46,513 bases of DNA from an uncultured Chitinophagaceae bacterium (GCA_903895845.1 CAITVK010000057.1:1-46513); one strand, 5' to 3'; positions 34,868 to 44,292 are shown, counted from the stretch's first letter. The notes: a model not told the origin generated them from the letters alone. A program made the numbers and translations.

Positions 34868-35455
34868 ATGATCACAGACATCAATCAACTTGACTTCAAC
34901 AAACAATATACGTATGCCGATTACCTTACCTGGCAGTTTGAGGAAAGAGTAGAGTTGATAAGAGGATGGATAAGTAGAATGAGTCCGGCACCAATGCGTA
35001 GGCATCAGGAGATTTCTGGCAACTTACACTTTCAAATTTTCTCCTACTTTGTAAACCACTCTTGTAAAGTATATATAGCCCCGTTTGACGTGAGGTTAAT
35101 CAATAAAAGAAAAAAAGCAGAGGATCAAGCCATTTTATCTGTAGTGCAACCCGATATATCAGTGATTTGTGATCTGGAGAAATTAGATGACCGTGGCTGC
35201 CTAGGTAGTCCCGATTGGATTATAGAGATCCTTAGCCCCGGTAATACACGAAAAGAAATGAAAGAGAAGTATGCCCTATACGAAGAAAATGGGGTGAGGG
35301 AATATTGGATAGTATCTCCAGAACATCGCTTTGTACAGGTTTATCAATTAAAAGAAGAGAAGTTTGTACTGACAGATACTTACTTTGAAGGAGATAACAT
35401 ACCTGTAGGCATTTTTGAGGGATTTGCAATCGACTCGCAAAAGATGTTTGCATAG
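34868..35455 (+). CDS. Uma2-family (DUF820) putative nuclease
   Basis: A 195-residue cytosolic protein of the Uma2/DUF820 family, a PD-(D/E)XK nuclease-like fold often annotated as restriction endonuclease. The core motif is complete: QPDISVICDLEKLDDRGCLGSPDWIIEILSPGNTRKEMKEKYALYEENGVREYWIV, where the Asp after Pro, the Glu of IEILS and the Lys of KEKYALY match the catalytic pattern. No methyltransferase or partner gene is adjacent, so this is not a classical restriction system. Such genes often occur in many copies in a genome. Confidence 0.87.
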   Translation: MITDINQLDFNKQYTYADYLTWQFEERVELIRGWISRMSPAPMRRHQEISGNLHFQIFSYFVNHSCKVYIAPFDVRLINKRKKAEDQAILSVVQPDISVICDLEKLDDRGCLGSPDWIIEILSPGNTRKEMKEKYALYEENGVREYWIVSPEHRFVQVYQLKEEKFVLTDTYFEGDNIPVGIFEGFAIDSQKMFA

Positions 35456-35544
35456 GTTTATTTCAATATTTATACAGTTGATAATTAATGAATAGCCACA
35501 GTAAGCTGATACTGTTTTAAAGAAAAAGCTCGACATTTGCCACT

Positions 35545-36201
35545 ATGTTTAATCCTGTTTTATTTTATTGTTACGATGCTTATTGTGGATGGTGCTATGG
35601 TTTTAGTAATGTGATACAACAAATAGATGCCGAATATAGCAAGTATGTACCCATTGAAGTATTAAGTGGGGGTATGATTTTGCCAGAGAAACCAGTGCAT
35701 ATTGGCGTAACAGCAAGCTTTATTGAAGGTGCCTACAAAACAGTAGAAGAATATACAGGCGTAACCTTTGGCGAAGATTATCTGTGGCATATAAAGCATC
35801 CGGATAGTAGTGACTGGTATCCCAACAGTGAGAAGCCTGCAATTGCAATGTGTATTTTGAAAGAGTATTATCCCGAAAAACAAGTAGCGTTTGCAGCAGA
35901 TCTACAATATGCACTTCATTATGAGGGTAGGGATTTGACGGATAATGAAAGCTATCGTCACCTGATAGATAAATATGGCATTCAGGCAGAAGCTTTCTAC
36001 ACCAAACTGGAAAGTGAAGAATATAAAGAGAGGGCTTACTACGAATTTCAACTCTGCAAGCAACTGCAAGTGAAAGGATACCCTTGTTTGTTGTTGCAGA
36101 CAGGAGAAAGCAAGTTTTATCTGGTATCAAGTGGTTATGCCAACTTTGAAACGGTGAATACCCGCCTGATAAATATATTGAGAGAGGTAACCGGAAAGTA
36201 A
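35545..36201 (+). CDS. DsbA-family oxidoreductase (FrnE-like)
   Basis: A 218-residue DsbA/FrnE-type thioredoxin-fold protein. The redox motif CGWC sits in FYCYDAYCGWCYGFSNVI at the N-terminus, followed by the helical insertion typical of the family, a cis-Pro segment in KGYPCLLLQTGE and a closing strand. There is no signal peptide, so it is cytosolic, as FrnE-like proteins commonly are. Function may be thiol isomerisation or redox defence. It is 89 bases after the Uma2-like gene and converges tightly (three bases) with the DUF983 gene. Confidence 0.85.
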   Translation: MFNPVLFYCYDAYCGWCYGFSNVIQQIDAEYSKYVPIEVLSGGMILPEKPVHIGVTASFIEGAYKTVEEYTGVTFGEDYLWHIKHPDSSDWYPNSEKPAIAMCILKEYYPEKQVAFAADLQYALHYEGRDLTDNESYRHLIDKYGIQAEAFYTKLESEEYKERAYYEFQLCKQLQVKGYPCLLLQTGESKFYLVSSGYANFETVNTRLINILREVTGK

Positions 36202-36204
36202 TTG

Positions 36205-36666
36205 TTACCAGTTATTCATTTGTTCTGGCACTATACGCTCTACATTTTTGGGTTGTGATTCTTTCCAGTTGGGGTCATAGTTTACAAACCAGCTAATCCA
36301 CATACTTCTACTTATCCGCATGAAAAGGGGTTGCAAAAGGAGCAATACAAGTGCATTGAGTCCCAACCACCAAAAGAGTCTGTTATCTTCTAGCCCGAAA
36401 CCAATTGTTACAAACCAAAGTGCAAATGAAAGACCAGAGAAGGCAACTGTAAGGCCATAGCTAACGTAACTGGTGCCGTAATAAAAGCCAACCTCAATCT
36501 CGGTTGGTTGCCCACAAGAGGGACATTTGTCATACATCTTCACATTCTTTCCGCCTTTGAGGCTATAGGGTTCGTTAGAAAGAAATAAATCACCCTCACG
36601 ACATCTTGGACACTTGTTTTTTATTAAACTAACGATGTAAGAAGGTGCTTTTGTATTGCTTTGCAT
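36205..36666 (-). CDS. DUF983 membrane protein
   Basis: A 153-residue membrane protein of the DUF983 family. Two CxxC knuckles (CPRCREG and CPSCGQP) in the N-terminal 55 residues look like a zinc ribbon. Two hydrophobic segments follow (YGLTVAFSGLSFALWFVTIG and FWWLGLNALVLLLLQPLFM). The family has no established role. It is 70 bases from murF in the same direction and may share its transcript. Confidence 0.85.
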   Translation of the reverse strand: MQSNTKAPSYIVSLIKNKCPRCREGDLFLSNEPYSLKGGKNVKMYDKCPSCGQPTEIEVGFYYGTSYVSYGLTVAFSGLSFALWFVTIGFGLEDNRLFWWLGLNALVLLLLQPLFMRISRSMWISWFVNYDPNWKESQPKNVERIVPEQMNNW

Positions 36667-36736
36667 AATGAAGAGATTAACTTAAGGCCTGCAAGGTAAC
36701 CAATAACAACAAGAGGTGCTTTAAAATTGCTACTGC

Positions 36737-38026
36737 CTATTGAAGAACCTTCTCCATTTGCATACTTCTAGAACCCTTTATCAATAGATGGGTGCTTTCA
36801 AAGTGTTGATTTTTAAACCATTCACCAGCTTCGTTAGCAGCATTAAAGTACACAAAATGATGTTGGACTTTACTGAAATCACCGCCAACCAATACTACCT
36901 GTTCCCATTTATATTTATCTATCAGATTTACCAGTGCCTGATGTTCGGCAATACTCTCAGTACCTAATTCCATCATACCACCAATAAATATCACTTTTTT
37001 ACTGGCATCCAACTGAGCAAAGTTTTCGATAGCTGCTTTCATACTGGTAGGATTGGCGTTGTAAGCATCCAGAATAATTGTATTGGTATCCTGTTTTATT
37101 AATTGCGAGCGACTGTTTGTTGGGGAGTACGCCTCTATAGCCACTTTTATCTTATTGGCAGGAACACCAAAATATTTTCCAACAGCAACAGCACACAATA
37201 CATTAGGCAAATTATAATCACCAACCAATTGTGTTTCTATGACAGATAATTCATTTTCATTCTTGAGTGATACCGTTAAAAAAGGATCACTAGAAAGAAC
37301 ATCACCAATTACCCCTCCTTCTTTTGTCCCATATTTAGTTATATGATTGATGCCCGCACTCATTGTTTGCAGATAATCATAGTCCCAATATATAAAAGCA
37401 GTACCATCGTGTACTCTCAAAAAGTCATACAGCTCTCCCTTTCCTTTTCTTACACCTTCAATACCACCAAATCCTTCCAGATGCGCTTTCCCACAGTTTG
37501 TTATCAGCCCATGAGTTGGCAGTGTATACTGGCAATATCCTTCAATCTCTTTCTGATGGTTTGCCCCCATTTCTATTACGGCTATCTGTGCATTACTTTT
37601 AATGCTCAACAGTGTGAGCGGCACACCAATATGATTATTTAAATTGCCTTGAGTGGTATAAGTAATAAAGTGAGTAGCCAATACATTGCTTACCAGTTCT
37701 TTTGTAGTTGTTTTCCCATTACTACCTGTGATGGCAATCACAGGTATATTTAATTGTTGGCGATGATGCTTTGCTAAAGCCTGCAAACACAACAGTGTAT
37801 CGTCTACCCTTATGATTCGCTCATCAGTTACATCAATTTCCTGATCGACTACTGCGTAGGAAGCTCCTAATTCTATTGCTTTCTTTGCAAACTGATTACC
37901 ATTGAAATTAGGTCCAGACAATGCAAAGAAAATATCTCCTTCTTTTAGCTTTCGAGTATCTGTTTGTATTGAAGAATTGTTTAAAAATAGCTTGTATAAG
38001 TTTTCTATTTGCGTTGAGGTATCCAT
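36737..38026 (-). CDS. murF: UDP-N-acetylmuramoyl-tripeptide--D-alanyl-D-alanine ligase MurF
   Basis: A 429-residue ATP-dependent ligase that adds D-Ala-D-Ala in the last cytosolic step of peptidoglycan precursor synthesis. The Mur ligase ATP loop ITGSNGKTTTKELV is near residue 100, preceded by the N-terminal substrate domain with SIQTDTRKLKEGDIFFAL. The central GQLNNHIGVPLTLL-like block, EMGANHQKEI and the C-terminal YNANPTSMKAAIENF are all diagnostic of MurF rather than MurE or MurC. gldJ is directly upstream in the same direction, a neighbourhood also known from Flavobacterium. Confidence 0.95.
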   Translation of the reverse strand: MDTSTQIENLYKLFLNNSSIQTDTRKLKEGDIFFALSGPNFNGNQFAKKAIELGASYAVVDQEIDVTDERIIRVDDTLLCLQALAKHHRQQLNIPVIAITGSNGKTTTKELVSNVLATHFITYTTQGNLNNHIGVPLTLLSIKSNAQIAVIEMGANHQKEIEGYCQYTLPTHGLITNCGKAHLEGFGGIEGVRKGKGELYDFLRVHDGTAFIYWDYDYLQTMSAGINHITKYGTKEGGVIGDVLSSDPFLTVSLKNENELSVIETQLVGDYNLPNVLCAVAVGKYFGVPANKIKVAIEAYSPTNSRSQLIKQDTNTIILDAYNANPTSMKAAIENFAQLDASKKVIFIGGMMELGTESIAEHQALVNLIDKYKWEQVVLVGGDFSKVQHHFVYFNAANEAGEWFKNQHFESTHLLIKGSRSMQMEKVLQ

Positions 38027-38060
38027 TTGTTACTGTATAAAAAGGATGAAATTTGACTAT

Positions 38061-38094
38061 AAAAAAAGCCACTTACTTTACTAAGTGGCTTTTT
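38061..38094 (-). terminator. Terminator downstream of gldJ
   Basis: AAAAAGCCACTTA (38063-38075) pairs with TAAGTGGCTTTTT (38082-38094). On the minus strand it is followed by a T-run and starts 26 bases after the gldJ stop. It separates gldJ from murF, so murF may have its own promoter or depend on readthrough. Confidence 0.8.
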
Positions 38095-38119
38095 ACCTTA
38101 ATTATATAGAATATATCAA

Positions 38120-39673
38120 TTATCGACGAGGTTTTCTGTCAGGGAAAATATTACCAGTCTTGGTACTTCCTTTCAGATTTTCTGGAGAACCATAATGTGT
38201 CATAGCGCAACGGAAACCGATTGTAGAGCTACTTTGATCTTCTTCCATAAACCTTCTTGTACCAGGGCTTAACCAATAAGGCATGTCATTCCAGCTTCCA
38301 CCTTTCACAACACGTGATTTATCAGAGATAAGAGTAGTAACGCCGTAACCATAGCTTACACCACTCGTGCTATCTCCATCAGCATAATCAATTGCATAAG
38401 CTTTTTGATAATTTCTTCTATCTCTAAGTGTGGAATCAGATTCGTTAACCCATTTGATGCGACCAACGCTATCTCTTAAGTTACCAATTCCAGCACTCAT
38501 ATCTACTTTCTTGAATACGTTACCACGAATTGGGTTAAAGTCATCAGCTTCGATACTAGTAAGTGGTCTGTAAACATCGGCTACCCACTCGCTTACGTTA
38601 CCACACATATTGTACAAACCATATCCATTTGGACGGAAAGAAGTTACCTCAGCTGTAATTGCAGCGTTATCATTCAAACCGCCTGCAACACCCATGTAGT
38701 CACCGTTTCCACGTTTGAAGTTTGCTAGGAAGGCACCTTGATAACCACCTTCATCAGTAGAACGTAGGCTAGAGAAACCATCATTCCTCCAAGCATATAC
38801 TTGTTTGTTTTGAATATTTTCTTCCCCACGTTGATTTTTGGAAGGCTTTCTTTGTGGATTTTCAGTAATATATCCATAAGCAGCATATTCCCACTCAGCT
38901 TCTGTTGGAAGCCTGTAATCTGCATACATAATACCATCTTCGAATCGAGGGTTCCTTGGTTTACCATTTTCATCCTTCAAAGGGTTTTTAGTAGACTTAG
39001 TCAACTTACCAGCCTTAGCTTGATATTCACCCAATAAATAACTCTTTGTGTTGAAGTTATTGTCATTCTGACCAAATTGGCTTTTCGCACTTTGTTTATT
39101 GTCTATGTAACCGCTTTTCTTGAGTTCATATTCATTCACCCTATCCGTACGCCAGATACAGAAATCGTAAGCTTGTCTCCAACTAACACCTACAACCGGA
39201 TAGTAGTTGTAAGAAGGGTGACGGAAGTAATATTCTACATAAGGCTCATTGTAAGACAAATTCTTTCTCCAAACTAATGAATCCGGACGTGCACCATTTA
39301 ATAAGTTGTTATACTTAGGAGTGTCAGTAAACATGTGTTCCAACCAATACAGATATTCACGGTAGTTAACATTAGAAACTTCTGTTTTATCCATAAAGAA
39401 GGAGTTTACTGTAACTCTTCTTTGAACATTGTTCCAATCAGCCATAACATCCTCTTCCGTTGCTCCCATCGTAAAAGTACCACCTTGAATAAACACAAGG
39501 CCCGGTGCAACTTTCGTATCCTTTGGCTTGGCAACAGAGAAACCTCCGTATTGCTTATCATTGTAAGTCATACCAGTAGCGGTTGACTTTTCCTTTTGGG
39601 GTTTACAAGAATACAAGCCGCCAATGGTTGCTGTGATTAAAATAAAGTTCCTAAAACCTAATCTTAGTTGCAT
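38120..39673 (-). CDS. gldJ: Gliding motility/T9SS lipoprotein GldJ
   Basis: A 517-residue outer-membrane-associated lipoprotein. The signal peptide ends in a lipobox LYSC with Cys23. The body is a formylglycine-generating-enzyme (sulfatase-modifying) fold: GLVFIQGGTFTMGATEEDVMADWNN, FFMDKTEVSNVNYREYLYWL, HPSYNYYPVVGVSWRQAYDFC and WRTDRVNEYEL, ending in SRVVKGGSWNDMPYWL...GFRCAM. The DVMADWNN and WRTDRVNE blocks fit GldJ better than GldK. In Flavobacterium GldJ is required for gliding and stabilises the T9SS component GldK. Catalytic Cys residues of true formylglycine enzymes are not expected. GldKLMN are not in this window. Confidence 0.9.
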   Translation of the reverse strand: MQLRLGFRNFILITATIGGLYSCKPQKEKSTATGMTYNDKQYGGFSVAKPKDTKVAPGLVFIQGGTFTMGATEEDVMADWNNVQRRVTVNSFFMDKTEVSNVNYREYLYWLEHMFTDTPKYNNLLNGARPDSLVWRKNLSYNEPYVEYYFRHPSYNYYPVVGVSWRQAYDFCIWRTDRVNEYELKKSGYIDNKQSAKSQFGQNDNNFNTKSYLLGEYQAKAGKLTKSTKNPLKDENGKPRNPRFEDGIMYADYRLPTEAEWEYAAYGYITENPQRKPSKNQRGEENIQNKQVYAWRNDGFSSLRSTDEGGYQGAFLANFKRGNGDYMGVAGGLNDNAAITAEVTSFRPNGYGLYNMCGNVSEWVADVYRPLTSIEADDFNPIRGNVFKKVDMSAGIGNLRDSVGRIKWVNESDSTLRDRRNYQKAYAIDYADGDSTSGVSYGYGVTTLISDKSRVVKGGSWNDMPYWLSPGTRRFMEEDQSSSTIGFRCAMTHYGSPENLKGSTKTGNIFPDRKPRR

Positions 39674-39863
39674 GTTTAATTAATTAAATCGATTAATTTA
39701 TTGTGCGAATATAGGAGAAATTGTATAAAAATTTTAATTTCTTAGCATGACAGAACTATATTTTTGGTTAGTCGGGATGCTTATTAAGATTTTTTTTAGA
39801 AATTTTCACTTACTAATGAGCTAACACAATAAAGTTTTGACAATAAAGTAGCCATTTGCTGAT

Positions 39864-40934
39864 TCAAAAAGGGGCAGATTCAAGGAACTGATTTATAAAC
39901 TTAGGGAACGCTAACTTGCCCAAATCCGCTGTTGGCAACCATTGGTGATGCTTTAAATTATTGGGTATGGCATCTATTTTTACACTGATAAACTGCCCTC
40001 TTATTTGCTGATGAGTCAACTGTTGCTTTTGAGTGGGTGAAATAGAGATCACTTCGGCTTTCTCGACCCCAAGTTGTTGATTCAACCATTCTTTTACTGA
40101 ACTTTCTTCCCAATCCATCTGCTCACCTGATTCCAATAAATAAAACTCAAAGAGGTTTTCCCAGATATCCTTTGCTATTCTTTTTTCAACCAATACCTCA
40201 TTGTCGTGCTGTATAATAAAATAATAGAACCATCTGTTCTTTTTGAGCAAAATTTTCTCTTTTATCGGAAGCCTGTTGACAACTCCCTCTAGGTAAGCCT
40301 TACAAACAGTCTGCAACTGGCAACTATTGCATTGTGGATTGACGGGCATACAGACTGTTGCACCAAAATCCATGATAGCCTGATTGTACAAAGCAGGGTT
40401 ATCCTTATCCAGTATTTCCTGTGCAAGGGTTGCAAACTGTTGTTTTCCTTCATTGCTATCAATTGGGGTTGCAATTGCAAACAACCTGGAAAGCACTCTA
40501 AAAACATTGCCATCAACCACTGCAAATGGCTTGTTGAATGCAAACGAAGCAATGGCCGCCGCGGTGTAGGGTCCAACCCCCTTTAGTGCTAGTATCTCTT
40601 CATATTTATCCGGGAATTTTCCAGCGAAATTATTTACTACAATACGTGCAGTGTACAATAAATTCTTACACCTATTATAATACCCCAATCCTTCCCAAAG
40701 CTTAAAAACGTCTTCGTCCTTGGCAACAGCTAGGTCGTTGATAGTAGGGAAGTTAAGAACAAACTTTTCATAATATGCCATCCCTTGATCAACCCTTGTT
40801 TGCTGTAGAATAACCTCACTCAACCAGATTTTATAAGGATCTTTTTCGCCTTTCCAAGGCATTTCGCGGTTATTGATATTCAAATGCCAGTCCATCAATA
40901 AAGTCGTAACAGTCTTTTTCATTTCAGAATACAT
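39864..40934 (-). CDS. mutY: A/G-specific adenine glycosylase MutY
   Basis: A 356-residue base-excision repair enzyme that removes adenine mispaired with 8-oxoguanine. The helix carrying the catalytic Glu is WLSEVILQQTRVDQG; the helix-hairpin-helix is LKGVGPYTAAAIASFAF, followed by the catalytic Asp in VVDGNVFRV. The iron-sulfur ligands are spaced C-x6-C-x2-C-x5-C in CMPVNPQCNSCQLQTVC. The C-terminal domain (about 230-356) is the NUDIX-like 8-oxoG recognition domain. A second ATG at 40922 would give a start at MKKT; either fits. It diverges from the HU gene. Confidence 0.96.
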   Translation of the reverse strand: MYSEMKKTVTTLLMDWHLNINNREMPWKGEKDPYKIWLSEVILQQTRVDQGMAYYEKFVLNFPTINDLAVAKDEDVFKLWEGLGYYNRCKNLLYTARIVVNNFAGKFPDKYEEILALKGVGPYTAAAIASFAFNKPFAVVDGNVFRVLSRLFAIATPIDSNEGKQQFATLAQEILDKDNPALYNQAIMDFGATVCMPVNPQCNSCQLQTVCKAYLEGVVNRLPIKEKILLKKNRWFYYFIIQHDNEVLVEKRIAKDIWENLFEFYLLESGEQMDWEESSVKEWLNQQLGVEKAEVISISPTQKQQLTHQQIRGQFISVKIDAIPNNLKHHQWLPTADLGKLAFPKFINQFLESAPF

Positions 40935-41064
40935 TTTTTATTGTTTCAGCTTTTGGGGCAAATTGATTAAAACCAGTGCTCAAAAAAAATATCATCTAAT
41001 TTATAAATATATATGAATTACACTTATTTTTATCCCGTTATTATTCATTTTCAAATAAATAGCT

Positions 41065-41358
41065 ATGCGCAAGTCAGACATTATAACAGTAATAGGTGAT
41101 AAAACTGGTATCCCAAAAGTAGATGTATTGATAGTAGTAGAGTCTCTTTTTAAGGAAATAAAGAATAGTGTTATAGAAGGAGAGCCTGTTTTTTTGCGTG
41201 GCTTCGGAACTTTTTTCCCAAAGAAAAGAGCGGCTAAAGTTGGTAGGGTTGTAAAAAGGAATATTGCAATAAATATACCAGCCATGTACATAGCTGGCTT
41301 CAAACCAGGTAAGGAGTTTGGTAAAGATGTAAAAACTAAATGCAAAAAACCATTGTAA
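41065..41358 (+). CDS. HU/IHF-family DNA-binding protein
   Basis: A 97-residue histone-like protein that bends DNA as a dimer. The family layout is complete: MRKSDIITVIGDKTGIPKVDV (helix 1), helix 2 with ESLFKEIKNSVIEG, the saddle strands GEPVFLRGFGTFFPKKRAAKVGR, the DNA-binding arm with NIAINIPAMYIAGFKPG and the final helix. The arm has Ile-Pro where DNA intercalation occurs. HU and IHF subunits cannot be told apart from the sequence alone. It heads a rightward cluster with the TPR, ribosomal and rng genes. Confidence 0.95.
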   Translation: MRKSDIITVIGDKTGIPKVDVLIVVESLFKEIKNSVIEGEPVFLRGFGTFFPKKRAAKVGRVVKRNIAINIPAMYIAGFKPGKEFGKDVKTKCKKPL

Positions 41359-41388
41359 GGGTTAATTTCGCCCGAAACTTTTTATATA

Positions 41389-42234
41389 GTGAATCGTAAG
41401 CAAGTTATTTTAGCCATCTCTGGCCTATTGTTGGTATTGGTTCTGTTTTTATTTGGCAATACTATTCCTCCCAAAAAGGAGATGCCTCCTGCTATGGCGG
41501 CGGCCAATACTAAACCAACCATTCAATTCAAGGATTTATTGGTAAAAGCTAAGCAGAGACTAACTCCTGAGCAATCTGGAAGGGTTCTTAGCATGGAAAA
41601 TAGTGTTTCGCGTGGCGATGTAAAACAGCAACAAATAAACGCTTACAAACAGCTTGCAAGCTTCTGGAAAGACACCATGCACCTTTTCGAACCGTATGCA
41701 TATTATAACGGAGAAGCATCAAAGTTGGAAAGTTCGGAAAAAAGTCTCACATTTGCCGCCCAACAATTTTTAGAGAGGTTATTGATAGAAGGAGACCCGG
41801 CTATGCAAAACTGGCTGGCATCCAACGCAAAAGTTCTTTTAGAGCAGGCTTTACAGATTAATCCTGCAAATGATAGCAGCAAAATAGGCTTGGGTGCCTG
41901 TTATATTCTAGGTAATATATCCGACAACCCAATGCAGGGTATTTTGCCAGTACGAGAGATTGCTCAGACTAATCCTCACAATATGTATGCACAATATATA
42001 TTGGCATTGGGAGGAAAAAAGAGTGGTCAGTTTGATAAAGCAATAGAACGATTTTTAATTATTTCTAATGCAGAACCAAACAACCTCGAGATATCATTGC
42101 ATCTGGCTGAATGTTATGACATGAAGGGAGACAAACCCAACGCGATTAAATGGTACACAAAAGTGAAAGGAAAAGTAAAGAATCCCGGAGCTTTGAAAGA
42201 ACTGACAGACAGGATAAATATATTAAAACAATAG
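41389..42234 (+). CDS. TPR-repeat protein with N-terminal membrane anchor
   Basis: A 281-residue protein starting at a GTG, 30 bases after the HU gene. One N-terminal hydrophobic segment (VILAISGLLLVLVLFLFG) anchors it; there is no Cys after it, so it is not a lipoprotein. The C-terminal half has tetratricopeptide-type helix pairs (ALQINPANDSSKIGLGACYILG, QTNPHNMYAQYILALGG, NAEPNNLEISLHLAECYDMKGD). It is likely a scaffold in the envelope; the partner is unknown. An ATG upstream is absent, which supports the GTG start. Confidence 0.83.
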   Translation: MNRKQVILAISGLLLVLVLFLFGNTIPPKKEMPPAMAAANTKPTIQFKDLLVKAKQRLTPEQSGRVLSMENSVSRGDVKQQQINAYKQLASFWKDTMHLFEPYAYYNGEASKLESSEKSLTFAAQQFLERLLIEGDPAMQNWLASNAKVLLEQALQINPANDSSKIGLGACYILGNISDNPMQGILPVREIAQTNPHNMYAQYILALGGKKSGQFDKAIERFLIISNAEPNNLEISLHLAECYDMKGDKPNAIKWYTKVKGKVKNPGALKELTDRINILKQ

Positions 42235-42292
42235 CCGAAAGCTATTTTTCAATAAACAAACAATTATTTTTAACTAATAAAAAAAGCTAGGT

Positions 42293-42382
42293 ATGCCTTG
42301 TGGTAAAAAGAGAAAACGTCATAAAATTGCAACACACAAAAGAAAGAAACGCTTAAGAAAGAATCGTCATAAAAAGAAATAG
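42293..42382 (+). CDS. Tiny basic ribosomal protein (AURKAIP1/COX24 domain, bS22/mS38-like)
   Basis: A 29-residue ORF that begins MPCGKKRKRHKIATHKRKKR and ends NRHKKK; 17 of 29 residues are Lys or Arg and 3 more are His. It matches the very short Bacteroidota proteins annotated with an AURKAIP1/COX24 domain, the family of mitochondrial small-subunit protein mS38. A ribosomal location is therefore likely, although the exact site in this organism is inferred. It lies 58 bases after the TPR gene and is followed within 24 bases by a terminator. It is well below usual gene-finder cutoffs. Confidence 0.85.
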   Translation: MPCGKKRKRHKIATHKRKKRLRKNRHKKK

Positions 42383-42405
42383 TCCCCTATTGATTTTTAA
42401 AAGAG

Positions 42406-42443
42406 CTGCAATTGCTTGTTAACTAAAGCAATTGCAGTTTTTT
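42406..42443 (+). terminator. Rho-independent terminator
   Basis: CTGCAATTGCTT (42406-42417) pairs with AAGCAATTGCAG (42426-42437), followed by six T. It closes the HU-TPR-ribosomal protein transcript. Confidence 0.85.
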
Positions 42444-42603
42444 CTGTCATTACTTGTTGCCTTTTACTACTTCCATCAATCAATAGCAACTTTACCTTTC
42501 TTCATTCTGAAACACACAAAAGGGTAACAAGATAATTGATGTAGGTTTTAATAATTCATCCCTAGAGGGTGCTTTTGTTGTTTAATATAAAGTTGCGAAT
42601 TTT

Positions 42604-44154
42604 GTGAACAAAGAATTAATCATAAATTCCACGATCAATGGCGTGGAGATTGCCTTATTGGAAGATAAGAAGCTGGTAGAGCTGCATACGGAAAGTAACA
42701 ATGCAAGTTTTGCGGTAGGTGATTTGTATTTGGGTAAGGTGAAGAAATTAATTCCTGGTTTGAATGCTGCTTTCGTGGATGTTGGCTTCGAAAAAGATGC
42801 CTTTCTTCATTACACGGATCTCTCGCCCTATGTACGTTCACTCCTGAAGTTTACTCAAATGGCCGTTCATGATAAAAGTGAAAATGGGTTTGACCTTTCC
42901 TCTTTTACCATTGAGCCAGAGATTGTAAAAACAGGAAAGATCAATGAAGTATTGAATGGCAAGCCTAGCATTTTAGTTCAGATTTTAAAGGAACCTATTG
43001 CTGCCAAAGGACCACGACTTAGTTGTGAACTGAGTTTACCAGGCCGCTTTGTAGTCATTACCCCGTTCAATGAGGTCGTTGCCGTATCAAAAAAAATACA
43101 TTCTGGCGATGAGCGAAAAAGATTACACAAAATCATTGAAGCTATCAAGCCGAAAGGTTTTGGCGTAATCGTACGTACAGCTGCAGAGGGAAAAAGTACC
43201 GAAGAACTTCACCAGGATTTATTGTCTTTGGTGGAAACCTGGAGGTCTATCCAAACAAGTTTGAAGGGAGCCGAGGCACCTATCAAGATATTGAGTGAGC
43301 AAAACAAAACGACCAGTATACTACGCGATTTGTTGAGTGCCGACTTTAATAAAATTGTCATTAACGACAAGAATACTTACACCGATACAAAAAATTATCT
43401 TCAACGCATTGCTCCAGAAAAAGTAGATATTGTAAGCTTCTACAACAATGGCAGTCCCCTGTTTGACACCTACAATATAACCAAACAGGTAAAGAGTGCA
43501 TTTGGTAAAACGGTAAACTTGCCTAGTGGTGCTTATCTTGTTATTGAACATACTGAGGCACTACATGTGATTGATGTAAACAGTGGCTACAAAAGTGTAA
43601 GTAACAGTCAGGAGGAGAATGCACTGCAAACTAATCTGGAAGCAGCCGAAGAAATTGCTAGACAACTACGATTGCGCGATATTGGGGGAATAATAGTGAT
43701 TGATTTCATAGACATGAAATTGCCTGATAACAAAAAGAAGCTTCAAGAGGCAATGGAAGGTTTCATGGAAGGCGACAGGGCAAAACATGCAGTGCTTCCT
43801 ATATCTAAGTTTGGATTACTACAGGTAACCAGACAACGGATGAAACCCGAAATGAACATCAACACATCCGAAGAGTGTCCTGTTTGTCACGGTACCGGTA
43901 AGATAACAGCTAGCTTATTGTTGGAAGACGAAATAGAAAAGCGGCTGAATTATCTGGTGAGTCATTCCCACAAAAACCTGACACTTATAGTACATCCAAT
44001 TGTTTATTCGCATCTCACAAAAGGCTTTTTCACATCCATCAGCAAGCGTTGGAAACGTACTTACAAAACCAAACTAAAGATTAAGGAGAATAATAGTTTC
44101 CACCTGGTAGAGTTCAGGTTCTATGGCGAACACGATGAAGAGATTAAGTTCTAA
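42604..44154 (+). CDS. rng: Ribonuclease G/E family endoribonuclease
   Basis: A 516-residue RNase G-like enzyme that cuts single-stranded RNA in rRNA processing and mRNA decay. The GTG at 42604 gives the correct start. The N-terminal S1 domain (SFAVGDLYLGKVKKLIPGLNAAFVDVGFEKDAFLHYTDL) is complete. The catalytic Asp residues are in HVIDVNSGYKSV and VIDFIDMKL. The zinc-link CPVCHGTG comes at about 425. The C-terminus lacks the long degradosome scaffold of RNase E, so Rng fits. A terminator follows 64 bases after its stop. Confidence 0.95.
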   Translation: MNKELIINSTINGVEIALLEDKKLVELHTESNNASFAVGDLYLGKVKKLIPGLNAAFVDVGFEKDAFLHYTDLSPYVRSLLKFTQMAVHDKSENGFDLSSFTIEPEIVKTGKINEVLNGKPSILVQILKEPIAAKGPRLSCELSLPGRFVVITPFNEVVAVSKKIHSGDERKRLHKIIEAIKPKGFGVIVRTAAEGKSTEELHQDLLSLVETWRSIQTSLKGAEAPIKILSEQNKTTSILRDLLSADFNKIVINDKNTYTDTKNYLQRIAPEKVDIVSFYNNGSPLFDTYNITKQVKSAFGKTVNLPSGAYLVIEHTEALHVIDVNSGYKSVSNSQEENALQTNLEAAEEIARQLRLRDIGGIIVIDFIDMKLPDNKKKLQEAMEGFMEGDRAKHAVLPISKFGLLQVTRQRMKPEMNINTSEECPVCHGTGKITASLLLEDEIEKRLNYLVSHSHKNLTLIVHPIVYSHLTKGFFTSISKRWKRTYKTKLKIKENNSFHLVEFRFYGEHDEEIKF

Positions 44155-44217
44155 AATCAATCAACTTTCACAGTTGCATCAACTTATTAAATTGCAATAT
44201 AACTATTGCGATTATAG

Positions 44218-44250
44218 AGCGGCTTTTAAGTAATTAAAAGTCGCTTTTTT
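44218..44250 (+). terminator. Terminator of rng
   Basis: AGCGGCTTTTAA (44218-44229) pairs with TTAAAAGTCGCT (44234-44245) with one G-U pair and a 4-base loop, followed by a T-run. Confidence 0.85.
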
Positions 44251-44292
44251 ATTTGCATCTTACTCTGGGCTATATGGTCATTAATAAAATTA

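Noticed and set aside
34868-35455. Restriction-modification system at the Uma2-like gene
   Set aside because: No methyltransferase or specificity subunit is adjacent; Uma2 proteins usually stand alone.
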